Shown in pieces: positions 15,696-23,745 of a stretch of 64,000 nucleotides of DNA. Each line of letters begins with the position of its first letter. The first letter of the stretch is position 1. The DNA comes from Streptomyces aurantiogriseus (lineage in GTDB: Bacteria; Actinomycetota; Actinomycetes; Streptomycetales; Streptomycetaceae). The translations under genes were made by a program, and so were the position numbers. The stretch is taken from assembly GCF_014649375.1 (NCBI RefSeq), contig NZ_BMSX01000010.1:1-64000 (forward strand), in the 5' to 3' direction. The notes below the pieces were generated by a model, which did not search any database, was not told where the DNA came from, and saw only the letters and a list, made by a program, of their open reading frames with translations.

Positions 15696-17102
15696 ATGTC
15701 AGAGATCCGTGGCGCGTCGACGCGCCGTCAGGTCCTCGCCCGCACCGGTGCTCTGGGAGCGGGCATCGCGTTCTCCGGGGCGCTGTCCGAGCTCTTCACC
15801 GACACGGCAGCCGCGCGCAACCTCGGCCACACCGGCTACGGCCCCCTCGTGCCCGACCCGCACGGCCTGCTCGACCTGCCGAAGGGCTTCCGCTACCGGG
15901 TCCTCTCCCGCGAGGGCGACCGGCTGCGCTCCGGCGAGGGCCCGGTCCCCTCGAACCACGACGGCATGACGGCCCTCCCCGGCCGCCAGGGCCGGATCCA
16001 CCTGGTCCGCAACCACGAGAACCGCCAGGACGCGAAGCTCCCCGTCCCCACCGTCGAGGGCCTGACCTACGACCCGGCCGGCAAGGGCGGCTGTACGGCG
16101 CTGACGCTGGACTCGGCCGGCAAGGTCCTGTCGGAGCGGGTCGCGATCGCCGGTACGGCCGTCAACTGCGCGGGCGGACCCACCCCGTGGCGCACCTGGC
16201 TGACCTGCGAGGAGACCGAGGACCGGGCCGGCACCAACGGCTACACCAAGGACCACGGCTTCATCTTCGAGGTCGACCCGTCCGACCCGCGCCGCACCGG
16301 CGCCGTCCCGCTGACCGCGATGGGCCGCTTCCAGCACGAGGCGATCGCCGTCGACCCGCACCGCGGGATCGTCTACGAGACGGAGGACGCGTTCCTCAAG
16401 CCCTTCGGCCTCTTCTACCGCTTCCTGCCCGAGAAGCCGCTGGGCGGCGTGGGCTCGCTGCGCGCGGGCGGCCGGCTCCAGGCGATGCGCGTGCCGGGCG
16501 TGGCGGACCTGTCGTCGGTCCGGGAGACGGGCGCGGCCTTCGACGGCATCGAGTGGGTCGACGTACCGGACCCGCTGGCCGCCGAGACCCCGATCCGCCT
16601 CCAGGACTTCGGCCCGAAGGGCATCACGCACGCGCAGAAGCTGGAGGGCTGCTACTGGGGCGGGCGGTGCGTGTACTTCGTGTCGTCGTACGCGCGCGGG
16701 GCGGAGGGCTCGGCGGCCGACCACTACGGCCAGATCTGGCGCTACGACCCGGCGCGCCGCCGGCTGACCCTGGTGATCGTCTTCGGCCCGGACACGGATG
16801 TCCAGCTGCCCGGCGAGTCCCCCGACAACATCTGCCTCGCCCCCGGCGGCGGCCTGATGGTCTGCGAGGACGGCAACGGCGCCCAGCACGTCTACGGCGT
16901 GACCCGGGGCGGCGAGGTGTACGCCCTGGCCCGGGGCCGGCAGGCGATTGCATCGGCCGCTACCGCGGCGGGCGGCACCGCCGAGGAGCCCGAGTGGGGC
17001 GAGTTCGCCGGCGTCACCTTCTCCCCCGACGGCCGGACGATGTACGTCAACTGCTACAAGCCCGGGACGACGTTCGCGGTGACGGGCCCCTGGGGCCGTT
17101 AG
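15696..17102 (+). CDS. PhoX-family (DUF839) alkaline phosphatase, Tat-exported
   Basis: This 468-residue protein has a Tat signal peptide: STRRQVLARTGALGAGIAFS, then an AAA cleavage region near residue 38. The mature part matches DUF839/PhoX enzymes, calcium- and iron-dependent beta-propeller phosphatases; motifs include PSNHDGMTALPG, LVRNHENR, LTCEETED, GRFQHEAIAVDP, and late GESPDNICLAPGGGLMVCED. An AGGAAGG precedes the ATG. It likely releases phosphate from organic esters outside the cell. It follows the stomatin-like gene by 91 bases; no convincing PHO box is visible upstream. Confidence 0.88.
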   Translation: MSEIRGASTRRQVLARTGALGAGIAFSGALSELFTDTAAARNLGHTGYGPLVPDPHGLLDLPKGFRYRVLSREGDRLRSGEGPVPSNHDGMTALPGRQGRIHLVRNHENRQDAKLPVPTVEGLTYDPAGKGGCTALTLDSAGKVLSERVAIAGTAVNCAGGPTPWRTWLTCEETEDRAGTNGYTKDHGFIFEVDPSDPRRTGAVPLTAMGRFQHEAIAVDPHRGIVYETEDAFLKPFGLFYRFLPEKPLGGVGSLRAGGRLQAMRVPGVADLSSVRETGAAFDGIEWVDVPDPLAAETPIRLQDFGPKGITHAQKLEGCYWGGRCVYFVSSYARGAEGSAADHYGQIWRYDPARRRLTLVIVFGPDTDVQLPGESPDNICLAPGGGLMVCEDGNGAQHVYGVTRGGEVYALARGRQAIASAATAAGGTAEEPEWGEFAGVTFSPDGRTMYVNCYKPGTTFAVTGPWGR

Positions 17103-17123
17103 TCCATGCTGCTGGTCCTGCTG

Positions 17124-18278
17124 CTAGTCCCTGCTGCGGGGCGTGTACGGGAGCAGGGCGGCGAGGTCCAGGTCCGCGTCCGGCCAGCGGCGGCGCAGCA
17201 GGGCGGCCGTCCGGTGTGCCCAGCCGGCCAGGCGGGGCAGGGCGCGGTGGGTGTCGGCGGTGCGGGCGGCCGCCTCCAGGGTGGCGACGAGCTGCGGCCT
17301 GCTGGGGTCGCCGGGCGGGCGCGCGTCCAGGCGCGGTAACCGCTCGAGACGGACCAGCGCGAACGCCAGACAGGCCGCGGCCAGCCCGAAGCCGTACCGC
17401 CGGTCGTCCGCTGCCTGCGGCACACCCGCCGCCAGCGCCGTGCGGTGGACGTCGGCGAGCCCAGACGCGACGGGGTCGCCGACGGACATCCAGGCCGGCC
17501 CGGGCACATACAGGCACACCGCGTCGTGCAGGGCGTGCGCGTAGCCGGCGTACTCGAAGTCGATGAGGCGCGGGTCGGCCGGGCCGGTCGGGTGCACGAG
17601 CGCGTTGTTGGCCTCGGCGTCGTCGTTGCTGAGCACGAGGAAGGGGCCGGGCTCGTACAACTCGGCGAGCGCGTCGGCCAGTTCGGCGGCGGCAGGGCCG
17701 GCGATCGGCACCCCGAGGGCGTCGGCGTGGCCGTGGGCCTCCTCCCGCAGGGGCGCGTACCGGCCGCGCCGGTCGGCCGCCCGGTCCACGGGGCCGAGCG
17801 TGGCCCGCCGGGCGTGGTAGGCGCCGTCGTGGCCGGCGGTCGCCGCGCCCAGCTCGCCGCGGGCCCGCGCGAACGCGGCCAGCCGCTCGGCGTGGGCGGC
17901 GGCACCGTCCCGGCGCAGCAGCCCGTCCAGCGCGACGCGCGGCGCCAGGTCCTCCAGGACGACGAGCCCCGCGTCCAGGTCGGCGGCGAGCACGCGCGGG
18001 GCGAGGGCGAGCCCGAGGTCGTCGGCGAGGAAGCGGAGCGCGGCGACCTCGGCGCACAGGCGCCCGCCCGGCGTACGGCCCGGCGCCGGATGGTCGCGGA
18101 CCCACTTGACCACGACGTCCCGGGGCACGCCGGCGGGCCCGGCGAGCCGGGCGCGGGCGACGGCCCAGGGGGCGAGCCGGGACCAGGAGGAGACGGTGAC
18201 GGTGGTGCCGTAACGGCCCGTCAGGAGGGCTTCGACGAGAGGTGCTCGGCAGGAGGAGAGGCTGCGGCGACCGTCCAC
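17124..18278 (-). CDS. Aminoglycoside-phosphotransferase-fold (APH) kinase-like protein
   Basis: This protein of about 384 residues has the APH/choline-kinase fold. The nucleotide-lobe Lys is in VVVKWVRDHP, an acidic helix residue in LCAEVAALRFL, the catalytic loop is LSNDDAEANNALV (D-x-x-x-x-N), and the metal-binding Asp is in LIDFEYAGYAHALHD. The substrate is unknown; the family includes antibiotic, choline and methylthioribose kinases. GTG 18278 is chosen because a TAGGGT -10 box (18291-18286) lies seven bases upstream, fitting a leaderless message; GTG 18287 is the alternative. It converges with the phoX gene. Confidence 0.82.
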   Translation of the reverse strand: MDGRRSLSSCRAPLVEALLTGRYGTTVTVSSWSRLAPWAVARARLAGPAGVPRDVVVKWVRDHPAPGRTPGGRLCAEVAALRFLADDLGLALAPRVLAADLDAGLVVLEDLAPRVALDGLLRRDGAAAHAERLAAFARARGELGAATAGHDGAYHARRATLGPVDRAADRRGRYAPLREEAHGHADALGVPIAGPAAAELADALAELYEPGPFLVLSNDDAEANNALVHPTGPADPRLIDFEYAGYAHALHDAVCLYVPGPAWMSVGDPVASGLADVHRTALAAGVPQAADDRRYGFGLAAACLAFALVRLERLPRLDARPPGDPSRPQLVATLEAAARTADTHRALPRLAGWAHRTAALLRRRWPDADLDLAALLPYTPRSRD

Positions 18279-18375
18279 CCTCCGCACCCTAGGTGAAGGA
18301 CCGGGCGGGTGACAGGACGACAGACGCGCCCGTATATGCGGATAAACGTCACTTCATCACTCCTACCTTCATACG

Positions 18376-19218
18376 GTGACCGCTCCCGTACGCCGCCTCG
18401 CCGCCGTCTGCGCCCTGGCCGCCGCGCTCGCCGCCTGCGGCACGGACCAGGCACCCCGGGCCGCCCGCCCGGCCCCCGCCCAGCCCTCACCCGCGCCGTC
18501 CCGGCCGCCCACGCTGGCCCCGGGCCCGGCCGGCCTGACGCCCGTCTTCTCGCACGCCCCCCGCACCCGCGACAGGACCGTCGCCCTCACCTTCGACGCC
18601 GACATGACCGCCGGCCAGGGGGCGCGGGCGGCGGCGGGCGAGCGGTTCGACCATCCGGAGCTGATCGCGGCGCTGCGGGCGCTGAAGGTGCCGGCCACCG
18701 TGTTCATGACGGGCCGGTGGGCCGAGGAGTACCCGGTCCAGGCCCGCACCATCGGACGCGACCCGCTGTTCGAGGTCGCCAACCACTCCTACAGTCACTA
18801 CGCCTTCACCGACGACTGCTACGGCCTGCCGACCCTGCCGGAGGACCGGATGCGGGCGGACGTGGAACGGGCGTACGCGGCCTTCCGCAAGGCCGGTGTG
18901 CCGGACGCCAGGCCCTACTTCCGCTTCCCCGGCGGCTGCTACGACCGGCGGGCGCTGCGGGCGGTGAGCGGCGCCGGGGTGACCGCGGTGCAGTGGGACG
19001 TGGTGAGCGGGGACGCCTTCGCGACGGACGCGGACGCCGTGGCCCGGGACGTGCTGGACGGGGTGAAACCGGGGTCGGTGGTCGTCATGCACTGCACCCG
19101 CACCGCCGCCCCCGCCACCGAGAAGGCGGTGCGCGTGATCGTGCCCGAGCTGCGCCGCCGGGGCTACCGGTTCGTGAAGGTCTCCGAGCTGATCGGGGCC
19201 GCGAACGGCCGGCGGTGA
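18376..19218 (+). CDS. Polysaccharide deacetylase lipoprotein (CE4/NodB fold)
   Basis: This 280-residue protein has a lipobox (RRLAAVCALAAALAACG, lipid Cys near residue 21), a Pro-rich spacer, and a NodB domain with motif 1 VALTFDADMTAG (Asp-Ala-Asp variant), the metal histidines NHSYSHYAF, and YFRFPGGCYDRRALR as motif 3. The final Leu-His motif appears as VVVMHCTRT. It likely deacetylates N-acetylated cell-wall sugars (peptidoglycan or similar) outside the membrane. GTG 18376 has no ribosome-binding site; TACCTT lies six bases upstream. Confidence 0.9.
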   Translation: MTAPVRRLAAVCALAAALAACGTDQAPRAARPAPAQPSPAPSRPPTLAPGPAGLTPVFSHAPRTRDRTVALTFDADMTAGQGARAAAGERFDHPELIAALRALKVPATVFMTGRWAEEYPVQARTIGRDPLFEVANHSYSHYAFTDDCYGLPTLPEDRMRADVERAYAAFRKAGVPDARPYFRFPGGCYDRRALRAVSGAGVTAVQWDVVSGDAFATDADAVARDVLDGVKPGSVVVMHCTRTAAPATEKAVRVIVPELRRRGYRFVKVSELIGAANGRR

Positions 19219-19246
19219 GCGGTGTGCGCTCTCGTACGCTGGAGGT

Positions 19247-19438
19247 ATGAGCGAGGACGACGGCGACACCGGCTACTGCCTGATCGACGCAACCCGGCCG
19301 CCCAAGGCCGACGGACCGCCGTACGCGGAGTGTGTGGTGTGCCGGGAGCCGACGGAGTACCCGGAGTCGTACAAGGGGATCACCCTGTGCCCGGTCTGCG
19401 AGTGGCAGGAGGCGCAGCGCACGGCCTGCTCGGGCTGA
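19247..19438 (+). CDS. Small zinc-ribbon-like protein
   Basis: This 63-residue acidic protein contains two CxxC knuckles (CVVCREPTEYP and LCPVCEW) plus single Cys residues near 11 and 61, so a structural zinc is likely. I do not recognise a named family. The ATG is directly preceded by GGAGG at too short a spacing, while TACGCT lies six bases upstream, so the message is probably leaderless. It sits between the deacetylase and the Pth2-like gene, all on one strand. Confidence 0.72.
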   Translation: MSEDDGDTGYCLIDATRPPKADGPPYAECVVCREPTEYPESYKGITLCPVCEWQEAQRTACSG

Positions 19439-19487
19439 GTGGGCGGATCGGAGCGGCCGGTCCAGGGCGTCCAGTACCCTGCGCCAC

Positions 19488-20189
19488 GTGAGTGAGAGCC
19501 CCTTCCAGACCGAGCCGAACCCCCGTGACCAGGCCCCGCAGTTCGTGCTGCCCCTCGTCGTGCGGATGGAGAAGGCCGAGCCGCCTGCCCGTACCGACGC
19601 TCTCGAGACCGCCGCCCGGGCCGTGCTCGTGCTGCTGAGCGACGAGCGGGCCCTCGGGGACGGGGAGTGGGCGCAGGCCGTGCGGGACTGGCAGGACGCC
19701 CGGATCCGGAAGGTCGTGCGGCGGGCTCGGGGGGCCGAGTGGCGGCGGGCCGGGGCGCTGCCGGGGATCACCGTGACCGGGAAGGCGGCGGAGGTGCGGG
19801 TGTTTCCGCCGGTGCCGTTGGACGGGTGGCCGAAGGATCTGGCGAAGCTGCAGGTGTCGGGGACCGATCTCGACGATCCGGAGCCGTCGGCGCCGGCGGA
19901 TCCGGGGGTGCCGGTGCTGTGGATGAGCCCCGAGGTGGAGATGTCGGCGGGGAAGGCGATGGCGCAGGCCGGGCACGGTGCGCAGCTCGCCTGGTGGGAA
20001 CTGTCGGACGAGGAGCGTGCGGCGTGGCGCGAGGCGGGCTTCCCGCTCGCCGTGCGGACGGCGGAGCCGCAGCGGTGGCGGGAGCTGACGACGAGCGGGC
20101 TGCCGTTGGTGCGGGACGCGGGGTTCACCGAGATCGCGCCGGGGAGCTGCACGGTGGTCGCGGACCATCCGGCCCTGCGCACCCGGTGA
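19488..20189 (+). CDS. Peptidyl-tRNA hydrolase 2 (Pth2)-like protein
   Basis: This 233-residue protein has an N-terminal half without clear motifs (QFVLPLVVRMEKAEPPART onward). Its C-terminal half resembles archaeal/eukaryotic Pth2: MSPEVEMSAGKAMAQAGHGA (the family's K-x-x-x-Q-x-x-H-A region), then a final beta-strand segment FTEIAPGSCTVVADHPA. True Pth2 frees tRNA from stalled peptidyl-tRNA; bacteria already have Pth1, so the role here is uncertain. GTG 19488 lies eight bases after TACCCT, suggesting a leaderless transcript. Confidence 0.75.
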   Translation: MSESPFQTEPNPRDQAPQFVLPLVVRMEKAEPPARTDALETAARAVLVLLSDERALGDGEWAQAVRDWQDARIRKVVRRARGAEWRRAGALPGITVTGKAAEVRVFPPVPLDGWPKDLAKLQVSGTDLDDPEPSAPADPGVPVLWMSPEVEMSAGKAMAQAGHGAQLAWWELSDEERAAWREAGFPLAVRTAEPQRWRELTTSGLPLVRDAGFTEIAPGSCTVVADHPALRTR

Positions 20190-20307
20190 CCGCACTCCGC
20201 GTCGAACCTCAAATGTTGCTCTGAAGGAGGGCGGCGGACGGTTCGGGCCCGGGTGGCGGGGTCATATCCCCGTCACCACGGCGGGGGCCTGGATGGAGGA
20301 GGGGACC

Positions 20308-21669
20308 ATGACGCGACTCGGGACGGGAATCGGCTGGCGGCCGGAGATCGCGGACGCCGTGGAGCGGATGCCGGGCATCGACTGGGTCGAGGTCGTCGCC
20401 GAGAACGTCTGCCCGGGGCACCTCCCCGACTCCCTGCTGCGGCTGCGCGAGCGCGGGGTCACCGTCGTCCCGCACGGCGTCTCGCTCGGGCTCGGCGGCG
20501 CGGACCGCCCCGACGAGGGACGGCTGACGGCGCTTGCCGAGCGGGCCGCGGCGCTGGGCTCCCCGCTGGTCACCGAGCACATCGCGTTCGTCCGCGCGGG
20601 CGGACCTCTGACGGCCTCCCCGCAGCTGGAGGCCGGGCATCTGCTGCCCGTACCGCGCACCCGCGACGCGCTCGACGTGCTGTGCGAGAACGTGCGCATC
20701 GCGCAGGAGGCGCTGCCGGTGCCGCTCGCCGTGGAGAACATCGCCGCGCTCATCGCCTGGCCCGGCGAGGAGCTGACGGAGGGCCAGTTCCTGTACGAGC
20801 TGGCCGACCGCACCGGCGTACGGCTCCTCATCGACGTGGCCAACCTGCACACCAACCACGTCAACCGCGGTGAGGACCCCGCCAAGGCGCTCGCCGAACT
20901 GCCCCTGGAGGCCATCGCCTACGTCCATGTCGCGGGCGGCTTCGAGCGGGACGGCGTCTGGCACGACAGCCACGCCCACCCGGTGCCCCGCCCGGTCCTC
21001 GACATCCTGACCGACCTCGCCGCCAAGGTCTCCCCGCCGGGAGTCCTGCTGGAGCGCGACGAGAACTTCCCCGAACCGGCCGAGCTGGAGCGGGAGTTGG
21101 CGTCGATCCGGGACGCGGTGCGGGAGGGCGCCCGGAGCCGGACAACCTCCGGCACCTCGGGCACCTCAAGCGCCTCGGGCAACACCTCAAGCACCTCGGG
21201 CACCTCAGGTACCTCCGACAGTGAGACCGCACCCGTGCGGCCCCACGTACTCGTCAGCGCCCCGGAGGCCGCCCGCCAGCGCGTCGGCCTCGCCCAGGCC
21301 GCCCTGCTGTCGGCCCTCGTCGCCGGGACCCCCGTCCCCGAGGGTTTCGACCGGGTGCGCCTCGGCGTCCAGGCCCGGGCCCTGGCCGCCAAGCGGGCGG
21401 ACGTGGTGGCGAAGGTGGCCCCGGAACTCCCGCTGATCCTCGGCAGCGGCTACCGGTCCTCGTTCATCGCGTACGCCCAGGGGCACCCCATGCGCGGGGG
21501 GTACCGGCAGGACGCCCTGGACTTCGCGGAGCAGCTGCTGCTGGGCGGGCAGTTGGAGGAGGGCCGGGGCCGGCGGGAGCTGCGCCAGTGGTGGCTGGAC
21601 CGCTCGGGCCAGGCCCCGAGGCCGCGGTCACGCTGGGGACGGGTGGGGCGGGCGCTGGTCCGGCGGTGA
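20308..21669 (+). CDS. DUF692 (MbnB/TglH-like) multinuclear-iron enzyme fused to a C-terminal alpha-helical domain
   Basis: This 453-residue protein has two parts joined by a Thr/Ser/Gly linker (about 280-305). Residues 1-280 are a DUF692 TIM barrel with the metal-ligand positions filled: VVPHGVSLGLGG, VTEHIAFVRAGG, AVENIAALIAW, LLIDVANLHTNHVNRG, YVHVAGGFERDG, WHDSHAHPV and LLERDENFPE. Characterised members (MbnB, TglH) use two or three irons and O2 to remodel a Cys in a peptide. The C-domain (about 315-435) has SGYRSSFIAYAQGHPMRGGY and a helical end, and may replace the usual separate recognition partner. GGAGGAGG precedes ATG 20308. No peptide precursor gene is evident nearby. The reaction is unknown. 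Confidence 0.85.
   Translation: MTRLGTGIGWRPEIADAVERMPGIDWVEVVAENVCPGHLPDSLLRLRERGVTVVPHGVSLGLGGADRPDEGRLTALAERAAALGSPLVTEHIAFVRAGGPLTASPQLEAGHLLPVPRTRDALDVLCENVRIAQEALPVPLAVENIAALIAWPGEELTEGQFLYELADRTGVRLLIDVANLHTNHVNRGEDPAKALAELPLEAIAYVHVAGGFERDGVWHDSHAHPVPRPVLDILTDLAAKVSPPGVLLERDENFPEPAELERELASIRDAVREGARSRTTSGTSGTSSASGNTSSTSGTSGTSDSETAPVRPHVLVSAPEAARQRVGLAQAALLSALVAGTPVPEGFDRVRLGVQARALAAKRADVVAKVAPELPLILGSGYRSSFIAYAQGHPMRGGYRQDALDFAEQLLLGGQLEEGRGRRELRQWWLDRSGQAPRPRSRWGRVGRALVRR
21145..21216. repeat. Imperfect 9-bp repeat coding the DUF692 linker
   Basis: Variants of ggcacctcg/ggcacctca are repeated about eight times in register with the codons, encoding alternating Thr-Ser-Gly. This microsatellite-like tract can gain or lose three-codon units without breaking the frame, so linker length probably varies between strains. 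Confidence 0.75.
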
Positions 21670-21931
21670 ACAGACCCCGCCCGGTCGAGCCCCGCCCACC
21701 CGTCCGTCCCCGAATGTGCCGGGGTTAACACCCGAGCCGCACCAGATCGCCCCGGCGTCGCTTTCGCCCCCGTTCCGCCCCCTATGTCGTCCACGCCCGC
21801 TCCCCCATTGGCCTGGGATGTCCGTCATACAACCCTTCGCCCCCGTACGAAAGTTGACGTAGCGGCCGCAGTAATATGCCAATCCCGCACCCGAAACGCA
21901 CTAGCGTGCGGTGCCGCAAGCAGGAGGCACC

Positions 21932-22714
21932 ATGCGACCGCGACCCCCGATCAAGGGCAGAGGCATATTCAGTGGTACCGGGCTCATCATCACGGGCCTG
22001 GCGGCGACCCTCGTGGCGCTGGTCTACCCGATCTGGTCGTACGAGGACCGGTCGGGGACGAACGTGGACATTCTGAACGCGCAGACGGTGCTGACGCAGT
22101 ACGGGCCGCTGTCCGGGCTCGACCGGGACTTCATCACGAAGGTGCGGCTGGCCGGGCTGTGGGAGCTGCCGGCCGGTCAGCAGGCGCAGGCGAAGGGCAC
22201 CACCGAGGCCGTACGGACGGCGGGGCGGCATCTCGTCGAGGGGCACACCTTCCTGGACGAGCGGGTGCGCTCCGTCGCCGCACAGCTCGGTCTCCCGCTG
22301 CCGAACGAGCCCAACGACCAGCAGAAGGGCTGGCTGGAGGAGCTGAACGCGGCACAGGGCGTGGACTACGACCGGAAGTTCGCCAACATCCTGCGGCTGG
22401 CGCACGGCCGGGTGTTCTCCGTGGTCGCCCAGGTGCGGGCCGGCACCCAGAACGCGCTGGTGCGGCAGCTCGCCGACGACGCCAACACCACCGTCCTGGA
22501 CCACATCACGATCCTGGAGGCCACCGGGTACGTCGACTTCGGTGCCCTGGCCCGTGACTTGGCGGCCACCGGCACCCCGTCGCCGGCCAACTCCCCCACC
22601 CCGCCGGGTCCGGTGGCCGATCCCGGAACGATCGTGCCGGTCATCCCGTCGCCGTACCCGAGCTACACGCTCCCGCCGGCCGCGACCGGTCCGCCGCCGC
22701 AGGGCGGGTCCTGA
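21932..22714 (+). CDS. DUF4142 family protein, membrane-anchored, ferritin-like fold
   Basis: This 260-residue protein has a basic start (RPRPPIKGRGIFSG), one N-terminal hydrophobic helix (about 14-36), then a DUF4142 domain (about 60-200). The domain is a four-helix bundle with DRDFITKVRLAGLWELPAGQ, AGRHLVEGHTFLDERVRSVA and a late helix ending LDHITILEAT. A Pro/Thr-rich exported tail ends the protein. Some DUF4142 members have been likened to ferritin-type metal proteins; the Glu and His in the helices would fit but I cannot prove binding. AGGAGG precedes the ATG. It lies between the DUF692 and TIGR04222 genes. Confidence 0.82.
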   Translation: MRPRPPIKGRGIFSGTGLIITGLAATLVALVYPIWSYEDRSGTNVDILNAQTVLTQYGPLSGLDRDFITKVRLAGLWELPAGQQAQAKGTTEAVRTAGRHLVEGHTFLDERVRSVAAQLGLPLPNEPNDQQKGWLEELNAAQGVDYDRKFANILRLAHGRVFSVVAQVRAGTQNALVRQLADDANTTVLDHITILEATGYVDFGALARDLAATGTPSPANSPTPPGPVADPGTIVPVIPSPYPSYTLPPAATGPPPQGGS

Positions 22715-22825
22715 GGACCGGTCGGCCGGGACGAAGGTAAGCGGAACGTCACGTACCCACAACGCTCGGTCCGGATCGTGAACAAGGCATGGCGTTTCCC
22801 TGTGCGTCTGGCATAGAAAAACGGC

Positions 22826-23605
22826 ATGTTCTGGGTTCTTCTCCTGCTGCTGGCCTGGGCCGTCGCCGGCGCGGCGTGTACACGGCTGTGCCTGGCCACC
22901 GTCCGTGCGGCGGCCGTCGACACGGACACGGGCCAGGGACATGATCTGACGCTCTACGAGGCGGCCTTCCTCTCCGGCGGCCCTGGCCGGGTCGCCGACC
23001 TCACCCTGGTGTCCATGGCGCGACAGCGGCGGCTGCTGCTCGCCCACACCGGCTGGGCCACCGTCGTGGACCCGCGCGGCCGCGACGAGATCGAACGGTC
23101 GGTCATAGGGGCCATCGGGCCCGAGGGGCAGTCCCGTATCGCGCCGGTGCGGGCCGCCGCGGCCGCGGCGGACGCGGTGCGCGGCCTCGCCGACCGGCTG
23201 GTCAGTGCCGGTCTCGCCGTGCCGGACGGGGCGCGTACGACGGTCGCGGCCGGGGTGCGGCAGGTGCGGGGCGCCGCCATGGCCGTGCTCGCGCTGGGCG
23301 CCGTCGCGCTGCTGATGCCCGCCCCCTCGGACATGCCGCGCTCCCTGGTCGCCCTCTGGTTCGCGCTGCCCCTCGCGCTCACCCTGAGCTGCCTGGCCAT
23401 CGCCCGGGTCGAGGTGCATCCGTACTCGCGCTGGGCCTCCCCGGCCGGACAGCGGCTGCTGGGCACACTGGCCCGGCACGCCGACGGCGACGGGGGCGAC
23501 GACCGCACGTACCTGACCTCCGTCGCCGTACGCGGGATCCGGGCCGTCGGGGAACCGGACCTGCGGGCGGCCTTCGCGCACCGCGAGCCGTACGGGCGCG
23601 ACTGA
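22826..23605 (+). CDS. TIGR04222-type membrane protein
   Basis: This 259-residue protein has a very hydrophobic N-terminal helix (MFWVLLLLLAWAVAGAA), a middle domain with LTLYEAAFLSGGPGRVADLT and a tail segment ending in AVRGIRAVGEPDLRAAF. One or two further membrane helices lie at about 150-190 (GAAMAVLALGAVALLMPAP; WFALPLALTLSCLAIARV). This matches my memory of the TIGR04222 family, proteins of unknown function that often sit near DUF692 genes. TAGAAA lies six bases before the ATG and there is no ribosome-binding site, so the message looks leaderless. Confidence 0.72.
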   Translation: MFWVLLLLLAWAVAGAACTRLCLATVRAAAVDTDTGQGHDLTLYEAAFLSGGPGRVADLTLVSMARQRRLLLAHTGWATVVDPRGRDEIERSVIGAIGPEGQSRIAPVRAAAAAADAVRGLADRLVSAGLAVPDGARTTVAAGVRQVRGAAMAVLALGAVALLMPAPSDMPRSLVALWFALPLALTLSCLAIARVEVHPYSRWASPAGQRLLGTLARHADGDGGDDRTYLTSVAVRGIRAVGEPDLRAAFAHREPYGRD

Positions 23606-23745
23606 GGACGGACGCGGCGCGCGTCCGGGTTCCGGCGCAGGCGCACACGGGGCATTGGCGCCGACACCCGCGGACGGTGCTTGCCTTCCCCAACGGGTGA
23701 ACGAAACATCCCTTTTGTCGCAGCCGTGCACCGAAGGGACCCCCG

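Noticed and set aside
21628..21825. A 66-residue Gly-rich minus-strand frame with two Cys next to the DUF692 gene, considered as a peptide precursor
   Set aside because: It overlaps the end of the DUF692 gene in antisense and its Gly/Arg/Pro content is what GC-rich shadows give. Without conservation data I do not call it, though GAAGGG lies before its ATG.
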